Below, piece by piece: positions 1 through 7,529 of a stretch of DNA of 64,000 bases; the stretch's first letter is position 1, and each line of letters starts with the position of its first letter. Source of the DNA: Pseudomonadota bacterium (GTDB taxonomy: Bacteria; Desulfobacterota; Desulfobulbia; Desulfobulbales; JAGXFP01); NCBI GenBank assembly GCA_018814305.1, contig JAHJAA010000048.1, positions 1 to 64,000 on the forward strand, in the 5' to 3' direction. Both the position numbers and the translations under genes were made by a program. A model generated the notes under the pieces. It was not told the origin of the DNA. It saw only the letters and a program-made list of their open reading frames with translations, and did not search any database.

Positions 1-14
1 AAGCGAGGAATCGA

Positions 15-79
15 GACTCCGAAATCCTCGCCGTAACAGCGACAGCGGTGTCTGCTGCTACGCCTGTGGTTTCGGAGTC
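15..79. repeat. Inverted repeat in gene-free left edge
   Basis: Arms GACTCCGAAA (15-24) and TTTCGGAGTC (70-79) are perfect complements over 10 bp and enclose 45 bases. Bases 1-240 hold no convincing coding frame on either strand. The hairpin could be a remnant of a dispersed palindromic repeat or a structure beyond the end of a gene lying left of the window. Function is unknown. Confidence 0.35.
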
Positions 80-240
80 TGCGCTACCTACTCAATCGGC
101 GCAACCCAACCTGACCCAAATTCGGGCGCGATCCAGGTACATCAGTATTTCCCAAGTCCCTTAACCTTGGCCTGAACCTCTTTGAACCTGACCAATTCTC
201 AAATATCTTGCCGTTAAAAACACGAAAAAAATTACTAAGT

Positions 241-280
241 ACAAAAAAAATGCCCCGGTCTCTTGCGAAACCGGGGCATT
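241..280 (-). terminator. Rho-independent terminator of the HesB-like selenoprotein gene
   Basis: The arms AATGCCCCGGT (249-259) and ACCGGGGCATT (270-280) pair over 11 bp. Read on the minus strand the hairpin is followed by a run of T (A-run 243-250 on the plus strand). It lies about 20 bases past the TAA of the gene ending at 302, so transcription of that gene very likely stops here. Confidence 0.85.
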
Positions 281-301
281 AAAACTTTCATTCAACAATA
301 A

Positions 302-637
302 TCAACCACAGCCCCCCGACCCACAGGAACTGCCGCAACCACTGCCGCCACCGGCGACCGGGATCTTGGAGGTAATGGTAAATCCAGAGCGCATTCCACT
401 CTCCATAAAGTCGATCTTGATGCTTTCACAATTCTTCATCAGATCATTGTCCACCAGGAAAGTCAGGTCACTCTGTTCGACGGTCATGTCATTCGTTTTT
501 GGCTCATCCAGAGCCAAGCCCAGAGAGGGCCCGGCTCAGCCACCCTGCATCAATGCGACCCGCAGGGCAGAATCAACGCTGTTCTGCTCCATGTAGGCCT
601 TCAAGTTCGTAATCGCTGTTTCTGTCACTTCAAGCAT
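302..637 (-). CDS. HesB-like selenoprotein (IscA/HesB family, Sec at codon 34)
   Basis: Small protein related to the A-type Fe-S scaffold proteins IscA/HesB. The ATG at 635-637 has a GGAGG site 8 bases upstream. Read from there, the frame runs 33 codons to a TGA (536-538) and then continues without a break to a TAA at 302, 111 residues in all. The TGA sits in the context MQGG-U-AGPSLGLALDEP, exactly where HesB/IscA proteins have the first cluster-binding Cys (GGC-x-G). The tail is Cys/Gly rich (SGCGSSCGSGGCG), replacing the usual CxC. A known family, TIGR01911 'HesB-like selenoprotein', has Sec at this place. A gene finder would call only the part downstream of TGA, from a false TTG at 517. 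selB in the same window supports Sec decoding. The gene is monocistronic with its own terminator. The substrate or partner is unknown; a role in Fe-S or selenium handling is inferred. Confidence 0.85.
513..538 (-). promoter_or_regulatory. Putative bacterial SECIS hairpin after the UGA codon
   Basis: Bacterial Sec insertion needs an mRNA hairpin directly 3' of the UGA that binds SelB. On the mRNA strand the bases just after UGA (538-536) can pair: GCC (535-533) with GGC (515-513), GG with UU by wobble, GCCC (530-527) with GGGC (521-518), leaving a UCUCU loop. The position is right, but the loop lacks the unpaired G usual in E. coli-type SECIS, so the exact fold is uncertain. Confidence 0.5.
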
Positions 638-928
638 AACCAACCCTCCGAAAATATTAATAAAACAGAAAATTATTACCGATTGTCAGAAGCGAATCAT
701 TTGGATCAATCCCAGATAACCCAACTCTCAATACACACATTATAACATATATGAATTTCGGGTAAAAGAGTCAACCTGCAATTTAAGAATAAATTTAAAT
801 AGAAACGATTCCCACTAAAACTATACATCAACCAGAATTGGTAATTTTCATGGATCTTTGGTCGAAAACTCGTACCTCCCTCCGATGTAAAAAATTGTTT
901 CTGGCGTCGTCAGTGAATGGTAGGGTAT

Positions 929-1125
929 AATTAGTTTCCATCCAGAAACGGTCTTTTTCGAGAATCTCTGCGTCAAACCGCACAGTTGCTTGTGCGGCGT
1001 ACCCATGTACGCCTCCGCGCAACTGTTTGTTTTCCTTGACCTTCTCGAAAAACCCTCGTTTCTGAATTGAAAACAACACGTTTCATCATCCTTAAAGTCT
1101 GCGACTTTAAGGATGGAAACTAATT
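929..1125. repeat. Nested imperfect palindrome of about 200 bp
   Basis: Four nested pairs of arms share a centre near 1004: a 15-base outer arm (929-943 with 1111-1125, perfect), CAGAAACG (943-950 with 1057-1064), TTTTTCGAGAA (954-964 with 1042-1052), CAGTTGC (983-989 with 1019-1025) and GGCGTAC (996-1002 with 1007-1013). A perfect 13-bp hairpin (arms 1087-1099 and 1103-1115, loop TGC) is embedded in the right part. An 83-codon minus-strand frame crosses it without a ribosome site and is probably incidental. It looks like a REP/MITE-type element or a structured RNA. The rest of the 638-1311 gap holds no gene that I can see. Confidence 0.6.
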
Positions 1126-1311
1126 AGCCTGAATGTTCAAACCGACTCTGGGCTATGCAACATAATACGATTGACTCTCGGGTGACAAAATCCGACGCTC
1201 ATTCAAGCGCATCCCTTGCCGATTTTGCTAAGGACTTATAGCCCGGTTGAATTTCAACCTCACGTTTCAAAAACTTTTCAATTCATCACAACTATTTTCA
1301 AGGGAAGAATT

Positions 1312-2412
1312 ATGAAACGAATTGTCATTTCCACCGGAGGCGGAGACGCCCCGGGCCTGAATGCAGTCATTCATGCCGTGGTCAAATCTGCAGATTCCAG
1401 AGATTGGGAGGTTTACGGTAGCCGCAGCGGGTACCTGGGACTCCTTGATCCCGATGAACTGATTCGGCTCACCCCGGAAAAGGTTGAGGATATAACTCCC
1501 ACCGGAGGAACCATTCTTGGATCCACCAATAAAGGCAATCCATTTGCCATGCCTGTTGAAAATCTGGCGGGTGAGATACAGATCAGGGATCTTTCCGAAC
1601 GGGTGATGAAAAACTTTAATCGCATGGGTTTTTTTTGCCACATCGCTGTAGGTGGTGACGGAAGTCTGGAAATCGCCCACCGTTTTGCCACCGAAAAGGG
1701 GATGCCGGTCATCGGGGTACCCAAGACCATTGACAATGATCTTGAAGCCACCGAACTGACCTTTGGTTTTGACACCGCAGTTTCCACCGCCACCGAGGCC
1801 CTGGACAAACTCCATTCCACAGCAAAATCCCATGACCGGGTGATGGTGGTGGAAGTCATGGGGAGAGAGTCTGGTTGGATCGCCCTCAACTCGGGGGTTT
1901 CTGGAGGAGCCGATGTGATTCTGATTCCAGAAATTCCCTTTGACACCCAGGTTATCTGTCGAAAACTCACCGACAACGAGCTCCATGGCAAGCATTACGC
2001 CATTGTGGTGGTGGCTGAAGGAGCCAAGTCACGTAACGGCCTAACTGTGATTCAAGATAATGATAAATGCGCGGTGGGACGCCAAGAGGTCCTGCTTGGT
2101 GGGATCGGCGAATGGGTGTCCCGCCAGATCAAGGAATGTGCAGGAAAAGACACCCGGACCATGGTTTTGGGTCATCTCCAGCGAGGTGGCTCGCCCACCA
2201 CTTTTGACCGTATGTTGGCGTTGCGTTTTGGTGCCGCCGCCGTTCGCATGGCCGAAGCCGGACAGTTCGATCAGATGGTGGCCTTAAGCAGCGGAAGCAT
2301 GAAAGCCGTGCCGCTGGCCGAGGCCATTAAGCAGCGAAAAAAAGTTCCTTTAGATAGTGATAAGATTCTTACCGCCCGGGAAATTGGCATCTGTCTTGGA
2401 GATGAATATTGA
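1312..2412 (+). CDS. pfkA: 6-phosphofructokinase, group III (ATP-type G, PPi-type K signature)
   Basis: Phosphorylates fructose 6-phosphate to the 1,6-bisphosphate in glycolysis. 366 residues from the ATG at 1312, which has AGGGAAGA just upstream; an upstream extension of the frame to 1216 has no ribosome site and does not resemble the family. Motifs seen: TGGGDAPGLNA at the N-terminus, GGDGS (Gly117) in the phosphoryl-donor site, PKTIDND (Lys138) with the catalytic Asp, and MGRESGW. In the family, Gly at the first place marks ATP use and Lys at the second is typical of PPi enzymes. The Gly/Lys combination is the mixed group III pattern known from actinomycete ATP enzymes, so ATP is the likelier donor, but PPi should be tested. 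It precedes the Fur-family gene by 70 bases on the same strand. Confidence 0.9.
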   Translation: MKRIVISTGGGDAPGLNAVIHAVVKSADSRDWEVYGSRSGYLGLLDPDELIRLTPEKVEDITPTGGTILGSTNKGNPFAMPVENLAGEIQIRDLSERVMKNFNRMGFFCHIAVGGDGSLEIAHRFATEKGMPVIGVPKTIDNDLEATELTFGFDTAVSTATEALDKLHSTAKSHDRVMVVEVMGRESGWIALNSGVSGGADVILIPEIPFDTQVICRKLTDNELHGKHYAIVVVAEGAKSRNGLTVIQDNDKCAVGRQEVLLGGIGEWVSRQIKECAGKDTRTMVLGHLQRGGSPTTFDRMLALRFGAAAVRMAEAGQFDQMVALSSGSMKAVPLAEAIKQRKKVPLDSDKILTAREIGICLGDEY

Positions 2413-2413
2413 T

Positions 2414-2428
2414 AATAAGAATGTTATT
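2414..2428 (+). promoter_or_regulatory. Possible Fur/PerR-type operator before the fur-like gene
   Basis: AATAA-GAATG-TTATT forms a 5-5-5 inverted repeat directly after the stop of pfkA, in an AT-rich stretch that starts with TTGATAATAAG. It resembles the AT-rich operators of Fur/PerR proteins and lies 55 bases before the regulator's start, where autoregulation would be expected. The match is loose. Confidence 0.25.
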
Positions 2429-2482
2429 CCCAGTAAAACATAAAAAAATATTTTCATTTTTTGTCGGATAGAGGTAAATAGG

Positions 2483-2899
2483 ATGATGCAAACGGAATCG
2501 AGACATAAAATACTACGGCAGACCAACCAGCGGAAGATTATCCTGGAAGAGCTTCAGTGCTTAACCTGCCATCCGACCGCCGCCGCCTTACATGACCTGG
2601 TCAAGAAGCGCTTACCGAGGGTCAGTCTGGGCACTGTCTACAGGAATCTTGAATTATTGTCCGATTGCGGAACAATCCAGAAGCTTGATTTCGGGGAACC
2701 CCATAAACGGTTCGACGGTAATCCAACCCCCCATTACCACGTCAATTGCCAACAATGCGGTCGGGTTGATGATGTCCCCATGCCCCTCCATCCGATCCTT
2801 GAGGATGAGGCCTCGATCATTACCCACTATCAGATTTCAGGACACCATGTAGCCTTCTCCGGTGTCTGCCCCCATTGTCACGGGAAGAAATCAGACTGA
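2483..2899 (+). CDS. Fur/PerR-family metal-dependent transcriptional regulator
   Basis: 138-residue DNA-binding repressor of the ferric uptake regulator family. The N-terminal half carries the winged helix (TNQRKIILEEL ... VSLGTVYRNLELL, the recognition helix). The C-terminal half is the dimer and metal domain with a His-rich segment (PHYHVNCQQCG) and two CxxC pairs (CQQC near 95-98, CPHC near 131-134) for the structural zinc. Residues HKRFDG before the HYH motif match the PerR-like subgroup, but peroxide sensing cannot be told from iron sensing by eye. Start: ATG 2483 or 2486 after GAGGTAAATAGG. The gene ends 62 bases before the convergent HNH gene. Confidence 0.88.
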   Translation: MMQTESRHKILRQTNQRKIILEELQCLTCHPTAAALHDLVKKRLPRVSLGTVYRNLELLSDCGTIQKLDFGEPHKRFDGNPTPHYHVNCQQCGRVDDVPMPLHPILEDEASIITHYQISGHHVAFSGVCPHCHGKKSD

Positions 2900-2961
2900 G
2901 TTCCAAGGTTTCCTTCGCATCCTTCTTTTCTGATTACCCCATTCTGGAATGAACGCTCCAG

Positions 2962-3297
2962 TTATTTGGAGCTATCCCCATCGGATTCCTGCCCATCTTG
3001 GAGTCGGGTGAGAAAATCCCGCCATTCTTCTGGAAGCATGTTTTTTTTCCTGGTGTTACAGTCCTTGCAGCAGGGCTCCAGATTGTTTTTCGCGCTCAAG
3101 CCTCCCCTGGTCAGTGGGACCAGATGATCCATGGTGAGATCCTTGCTTTCGGTGGATTTCCCGCAGAAGTAGCAACATTTCGCCGCAATCTTGTTCTGCC
3201 ACCATCGGGATTTTCGTAGGTCCCTGGCCTTGGCCTTCTCCTTCCGAATAACCTCTTCATCTACTCCGGCAAAAAAAAAGTCGTCATCCCAACTCAT
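2962..3297 (-). CDS. HNH endonuclease domain protein coupled to folC
   Basis: 111-residue protein with a zinc-finger HNH nuclease core in its second half: CYFCGK, then MDHLVPLTRGG, then NLEPCCKDCNTRKKN. The first 40 residues are charged (EEVIRKEKAKARDLRKSRW) and may bind nucleic acid. The start is the ATG at 3297, inside the ATGA that also ends folC, so translation is probably coupled. A longer frame to 3435 would overlap folC by 140 bases and looks like folC in another frame. The role is unknown; such small HNH proteins are common in bacterial chromosomes and are not tied to one pathway. Confidence 0.8.
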   Translation of the reverse strand: MSWDDDFFFAGVDEEVIRKEKAKARDLRKSRWWQNKIAAKCCYFCGKSTESKDLTMDHLVPLTRGGLSAKNNLEPCCKDCNTRKKNMLPEEWRDFLTRLQDGQESDGDSSK

Positions 3298-4631
3298 GGC
3301 ACCGGTTCCCCCAATAAAATTTCCCGGGCAGCCCCGATCAGGTACAAAGAACCGGCAACCCCAATCAGGTCTCGACCGTCGGTTTCCCGCCGGGCCATGG
3401 TCAAGGCTTCGCCAACAGATTCCGCGGTCCGACAATGGGGACGATACTTCGCTGGAACATTTTCAAGCAGTTGCGCTGGGGTTGCACTCCGCTCCGACTC
3501 CGGTCGAGTAAAAATCAATTGATCACAGTACGGGATAATCAGGGCCAGTGATCGGCCAAAATCCTTATCACCCATACTCGCCCAGACCATTATCAAACGA
3601 CGGCGGTCAAACATAGAAGTCAGGGTAGCAGCCAGGGCCTGAACTCCGGCCGGATTGTGGGCACCATCTAAAAGATACCTTCGATACTGGTCGGGCGCCC
3701 GACCTATGTCCGAGGAGTCAACCGGCTGCAGGTCAGGTTCGGTAAGCCGAAAATATTCCATCCGCCCGGGCCATTTCACTTTGGGCAAGGCCCGACGAAC
3801 AACATCGGGGGTAATGCCAAAACCTTGTCCCGCCAGAATTTCCAGAGTTGCCAAGGCAACCGCCGCATTATCGACCTGATATCGTCCGGCAAGACCAAGA
3901 CCTAAGCAAGGAAGGTTCCACCCTTCCTCCCAGCTTCGATAGGACCACTCGCCCTCGCCTTTAACCTCCCCCTGGAAATCGCGCCCAAGGAGAAAAAGTG
4001 GCGCCGCCAATTCCGTACAGCGCTCCCGAACCACCGCCAGAGGCTCCTCCCCGCTAAGGCCTGAAACCAAAGGAACCCCAAGCTTGATGATTCCGGCCTT
4101 CTCCCAGGCGACCGCTGTTAAGGTATGACCGAGATAGGCCTCATGATCCATGGCGATATTGGTGATCACCCCAACCAGCGGGGTAATCACGTTGGTCGCA
4201 TCAAGACGCCCGCCCAGCCCCACCTCAAGAATAACCAGATCAACTTCTTCCTGGGCAAACCAGAGCAGGGCTAAGGCGGTGGTAAATTCAAAATAGGTGA
4301 TCTGTTGTCCGGCCAGACTATCCTTGACCCGAGTGGCCTGTTGGGCAAACTCTTCCCGAGAGATATAGGCGTGATTGATCCGGAAACGCTCCCGAACCGT
4401 TGAGAGATGAGGAGAAGTGTAGAGTCCCACCCGATACCCAGCTTCGACGAGCACCGTCAGCATGGTAGCAGCCACCGAGCCCTTTCCGTTGGTACCGGCC
4501 ACATGGATGAAGCGAAGCCCCTCCTGGGGACGACCCACCCCATCAAGAAAAGCTGCCATGGAATCAAGCCCCAGCTTGATCTTAAAAAACTGCAGATTGT
4601 CGAGAAAGGCCCAGGCCTCATGGTAGTCCAC
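3294..4631 (-). CDS. folC: Bifunctional folylpolyglutamate synthase / dihydrofolate synthase
   Basis: Adds glutamate to dihydropteroate and to reduced folates with ATP in the cytosol. 445 residues, normal length. Seen: P-loop GTNGKGS near residue 45, omega-loop start YTSPHLSTVRERFRIN, GLGGRLDATN, ITNIAMDHEAYLGHT, and LLDGAHNPAG in the C-terminal ligase domain. The start is GTG at 4631, overlapping by one base the TAG of the upstream helicase (TAGTG), with GAGGTG about 10 bases before. It is thus the second gene of a helicase-folC-HNH operon with overlaps at both junctions. Folate supply fits with glyA elsewhere in the window. Confidence 0.95.
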   Translation of the reverse strand: MDYHEAWAFLDNLQFFKIKLGLDSMAAFLDGVGRPQEGLRFIHVAGTNGKGSVAATMLTVLVEAGYRVGLYTSPHLSTVRERFRINHAYISREEFAQQATRVKDSLAGQQITYFEFTTALALLWFAQEEVDLVILEVGLGGRLDATNVITPLVGVITNIAMDHEAYLGHTLTAVAWEKAGIIKLGVPLVSGLSGEEPLAVVRERCTELAAPLFLLGRDFQGEVKGEGEWSYRSWEEGWNLPCLGLGLAGRYQVDNAAVALATLEILAGQGFGITPDVVRRALPKVKWPGRMEYFRLTEPDLQPVDSSDIGRAPDQYRRYLLDGAHNPAGVQALAATLTSMFDRRRLIMVWASMGDKDFGRSLALIIPYCDQLIFTRPESERSATPAQLLENVPAKYRPHCRTAESVGEALTMARRETDGRDLIGVAGSLYLIGAAREILLGEPVP

Positions 4632-6823
4632 TACTCAATCACCTCAAGACGGGCATAATCAAGATGGAGGGTCTTCCGCCCATGACGAGAAAAAAAGACC
4701 TCCACCGACCTGGTTCCGGCACTCTTTTCAATCCGACCTTCGCCAAAAAATGGGTGCCGAACCGCAACCCCTTCCTGGAACATACTGATATCACGGGGTT
4801 GCCGGGATCGGGTCACCACCGCCGCGCTCACCGCAGCCCCGCTCCAGCCGGTCATGCTTTCCCCGCCCTGGACCAGATGTGAGGGAATTTCAGCCAAAAA
4901 AGGTGAAATTCCCCCGCTGGCTGCCTGGCGGTCAAAGGAATTACTTTCCCGAAGATAGGTCAAATACAAATTTTTTCTGGCCCGGGTGGCCGCCACATAG
5001 AACATTCGCCGCTCCTCCTCCCACTCATCTCTCATGAAAGGCTGACAGGTCGGGAAACGACCGGCTGCAAGATGGATCACGAAAACATGATCCCACTCCA
5101 AACCCTTGGCAGAATGGATGGTGGAAAGAACCAGACTCTCCCCATCTCCACCCAGGCGCCCCCCTGCGGTCTCATCGGTAGCTCCCGGCGGATCCAGGGT
5201 GGTATCATCCATAAAGGATTGCAGATCAGGATAACCGGCAACCAACTGGCGCAACTGCTCGAGATCACGGCTCCGGGTGGGATAATCATCATGGTAGATC
5301 CGTTCAAAGATCTCCCGATAATAGTCCATGGCCGCATCATACATCATCACCGGGGTAAATCCCGGGGCAGAAATATCCTTGAGCATAGTCAGCAAGGCCT
5401 TGAGCTGGGCACGCCAGGCCGGGGGGGCCGGATATTCATGCAACGCCGCCAAGGGATCTTCTGCCGACCGGATGGTCTCAAGGACCCGTTGAACCGTCTT
5501 GGGACCGACCTTGTCCAAGAGCAGCAGGATCCGATTCCAGGACAGATGATCCGCGGGGTTGTTGATCACCCGCAGATACGAGAGGATATCCTTGATGTGA
5601 GCCGATTCGGTGAGCTTCATCCCGCCCCGTTTTTCAAAGATGATCTGCCGATTGGTCAACTCAAGCTCAAGTTTGTAGGAATGGAATCCAGACCGGAACA
5701 ACACGGCCATCTCGCTCAGAGGCACCCCGGCATCAACCAGCCCGGAGATCCGATCACAGACCCAACGGGCTTGGGCGGAATCATCCCAGGTTCCGTTGAC
5801 GATGGGCTTGTCCCCTCCGGCAATGGAACTGAAAAGTTTTTTATTATACTTCTCGGTGGCGTGATCAATAATAGCATTGGTCAGAGACAGGATGGCCTGG
5901 GTGGAGCGATAATTCTCTTCGAGCCGGATCAGAGTGGTCCCTGGAAAAATTTGGGGGAAATCCATGATATTCCGGAAATCAGCCCCCCGAAAACTATAAA
6001 TCGACTGGGAGTCATCACCCACCACCATGACATTATTATGACCCTCGGCGGCCAATCGGACAATATCGGCCTGGAGAGGATTGGTATCCTGATACTCGTC
6101 AACCAGGATATGGCGAAATCGTCCTGACACCTCCCTCCGGACCTCGCCCACCTGGCTCAGGACCTTTTGTAGATTAACCAAGAGATCATCATAGTCCATC
6201 AACCCATGTTCCAATTTGAACTGATGATAATGCTTCTGGATCTTAACCAGATCATCAAGAAATTCGGCGAGGTGGGCGTACTGATCCTCAACCGTCTCCT
6301 CCAGGGAACGGGATTTATTCACCGCCCGGGACAGCAGATTACAGATTACCCGCCGGGTGGGAAATCGCTTGCCGGAGGAGCCCAGATTCAGCGATGACTT
6401 GATCAGATTGAGAATCCCTTCCGAGTCGGACCGATCGAGAATGGTGAAATTCGAGGCATATCCCAAATGATGACCAAAACGTCGCAACAGGATATTGGCC
6501 ACGGCATGGAAGGTTCCCCCGGTGATTCTCTGGGCGGAATGATCGATCAGGCGGCCGGCCCGGTCGATCATCTCCTGGGCCGCCTTTCGGGTGAAGGTCA
6601 ACAGCAGGATATTCTCGGCTGAAATGCCCTGGTCAACCAGATAGGCCATCCGATGGACCAGGGTCCGGGTCTTCCCGGTTCCGGCCCCGGCGATGACCAG
6701 AACGGGAGAACCCAGACAGGTGGCCGCCTCACGCTGGGCATCGTTCAGGCCCTCCAGGGCTGTACCCAGAGATGAAATTGCCCTGCCGTCACTGTCCGCT
6801 GAAGGAAAAAGAGATCGTTGCAT
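4631..6823 (-). CDS. UvrD/PcrA-type superfamily 1 DNA helicase
   Basis: 3'-5' ATP-dependent DNA helicase, 730 residues. All SF1 motifs are visible: Q-motif LNDAQREAA, Walker A GAGTGKT, motif II VDEYQDTN, motif III GDDSQSIYSFRGA, motif IV ENYRSTQ, motif V STIHSAKGLEWDHVF, and motif VI VAATRARKNLYLT. The last 60 residues (VAVRHPFFGEGRIEKS ... ARLEVIE) form the small Tudor-like domain of PcrA/UvrD. Middle subdomains are somewhat divergent, so I name the family, not uvrD itself. Likely work: excision repair and removal of RecA or transcription blocks. It is first in the operon with folC. Confidence 0.9.
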   Translation of the reverse strand: MQRSLFPSADSDGRAISSLGTALEGLNDAQREAATCLGSPVLVIAGAGTGKTRTLVHRMAYLVDQGISAENILLLTFTRKAAQEMIDRAGRLIDHSAQRITGGTFHAVANILLRRFGHHLGYASNFTILDRSDSEGILNLIKSSLNLGSSGKRFPTRRVICNLLSRAVNKSRSLEETVEDQYAHLAEFLDDLVKIQKHYHQFKLEHGLMDYDDLLVNLQKVLSQVGEVRREVSGRFRHILVDEYQDTNPLQADIVRLAAEGHNNVMVVGDDSQSIYSFRGADFRNIMDFPQIFPGTTLIRLEENYRSTQAILSLTNAIIDHATEKYNKKLFSSIAGGDKPIVNGTWDDSAQARWVCDRISGLVDAGVPLSEMAVLFRSGFHSYKLELELTNRQIIFEKRGGMKLTESAHIKDILSYLRVINNPADHLSWNRILLLLDKVGPKTVQRVLETIRSAEDPLAALHEYPAPPAWRAQLKALLTMLKDISAPGFTPVMMYDAAMDYYREIFERIYHDDYPTRSRDLEQLRQLVAGYPDLQSFMDDTTLDPPGATDETAGGRLGGDGESLVLSTIHSAKGLEWDHVFVIHLAAGRFPTCQPFMRDEWEEERRMFYVAATRARKNLYLTYLRESNSFDRQAASGGISPFLAEIPSHLVQGGESMTGWSGAAVSAAVVTRSRQPRDISMFQEGVAVRHPFFGEGRIEKSAGTRSVEVFFSRHGRKTLHLDYARLEVIE

Positions 6824-7085
6824 ATATTCTTGTAATTCCTGGTTGATTCAAGATTAACATCCAGTGACTCATACCACCGCAGCCGCACGCCCCCATGACC
6901 AATGGTTCTCATGAATCTGTCAATCTACCACAGGAAATACCCCCCCGCAATCAAGGCTAGTTTGGAATTGACGGAATCGCAGGCTCCGGTTAATCTATTC
7001 ACATTTACAAACACCGATCCGGCGCAGGATACCGGAAAAATTGGCGGGCCTGAGCCGAATTTTCTCCGAGGAAATCCATTCAATT

Positions 7086-7490
7086 ATGAACCAGACAACC
7101 TACTCTGAAATTTTCTCCGAACCAACCTTGGCCGAACTCTTCCCAGCCGAGACCTCCAACGCCTTTTTTGAGGCCCTTTATGGCGATCCTGACGAAGGAG
7201 TCTACGATATAAACTTGATGTTCCGTGACTATTCCCCTGGCAACCAAACCTTGAACTTTGCCCTGACCTTAAATGAACGACCCGGGAAATGCCTGGCCTG
7301 CAAACTCACCTACGGCTTGCCCGAGGTCTTTTCTCGTCATCCGATCATCAATATCAAAGGACTGGTCGAAAAGATCTGTGCCATATTACCCCAGGGGACA
7401 ACCTGCGGCGAGTGGCAGCTCGGCTCAACCCAACAACTCAACCGCCGCCAGTATGTTGTCCCCTTGAGCATCAATCTGGCCAGCGTCTAG
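7086..7490 (+). CDS. Unrecognised cytoplasmic protein, 134 residues
   Basis: The protein has no signal peptide or membrane segment and starts MNQTTYSEIFSEPTLAELF. It has a CLAC pair near residue 78 and a conserved-looking C-terminal half ending VVPLSINLASV. ATG 7086 is preferred (GAGGAAA 12 bases upstream) over an in-frame start at 7041. Codon use resembles its neighbours, and both flanking genes are on the other strand, so it is a single-gene unit. I do not recognise the family. Confidence 0.65.
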   Translation: MNQTTYSEIFSEPTLAELFPAETSNAFFEALYGDPDEGVYDINLMFRDYSPGNQTLNFALTLNERPGKCLACKLTYGLPEVFSRHPIINIKGLVEKICAILPQGTTCGEWQLGSTQQLNRRQYVVPLSINLASV

Positions 7491-7529
7491 CGATTACACT
7501 CCCGGGATTCCCCTCACAAACATCCAGCT

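Noticed and set aside
302-517. A 71-residue protein starting at TTG 517
   Set aside because: This is only the part of the HesB-like selenoprotein downstream of the Sec TGA; the true start is ATG 637.
828-1079. Minus-strand frame of 83 codons
   Set aside because: It lies on the nested palindrome 929-1125, so its sequence is set by the repeat; no ribosome site.
5072-6127. Plus-strand frame of 351 codons opposite the UvrD-type helicase
   Set aside because: It is the antisense shadow of a conserved gene with all SF1 motifs, has no ribosome site and reads as low-complexity.
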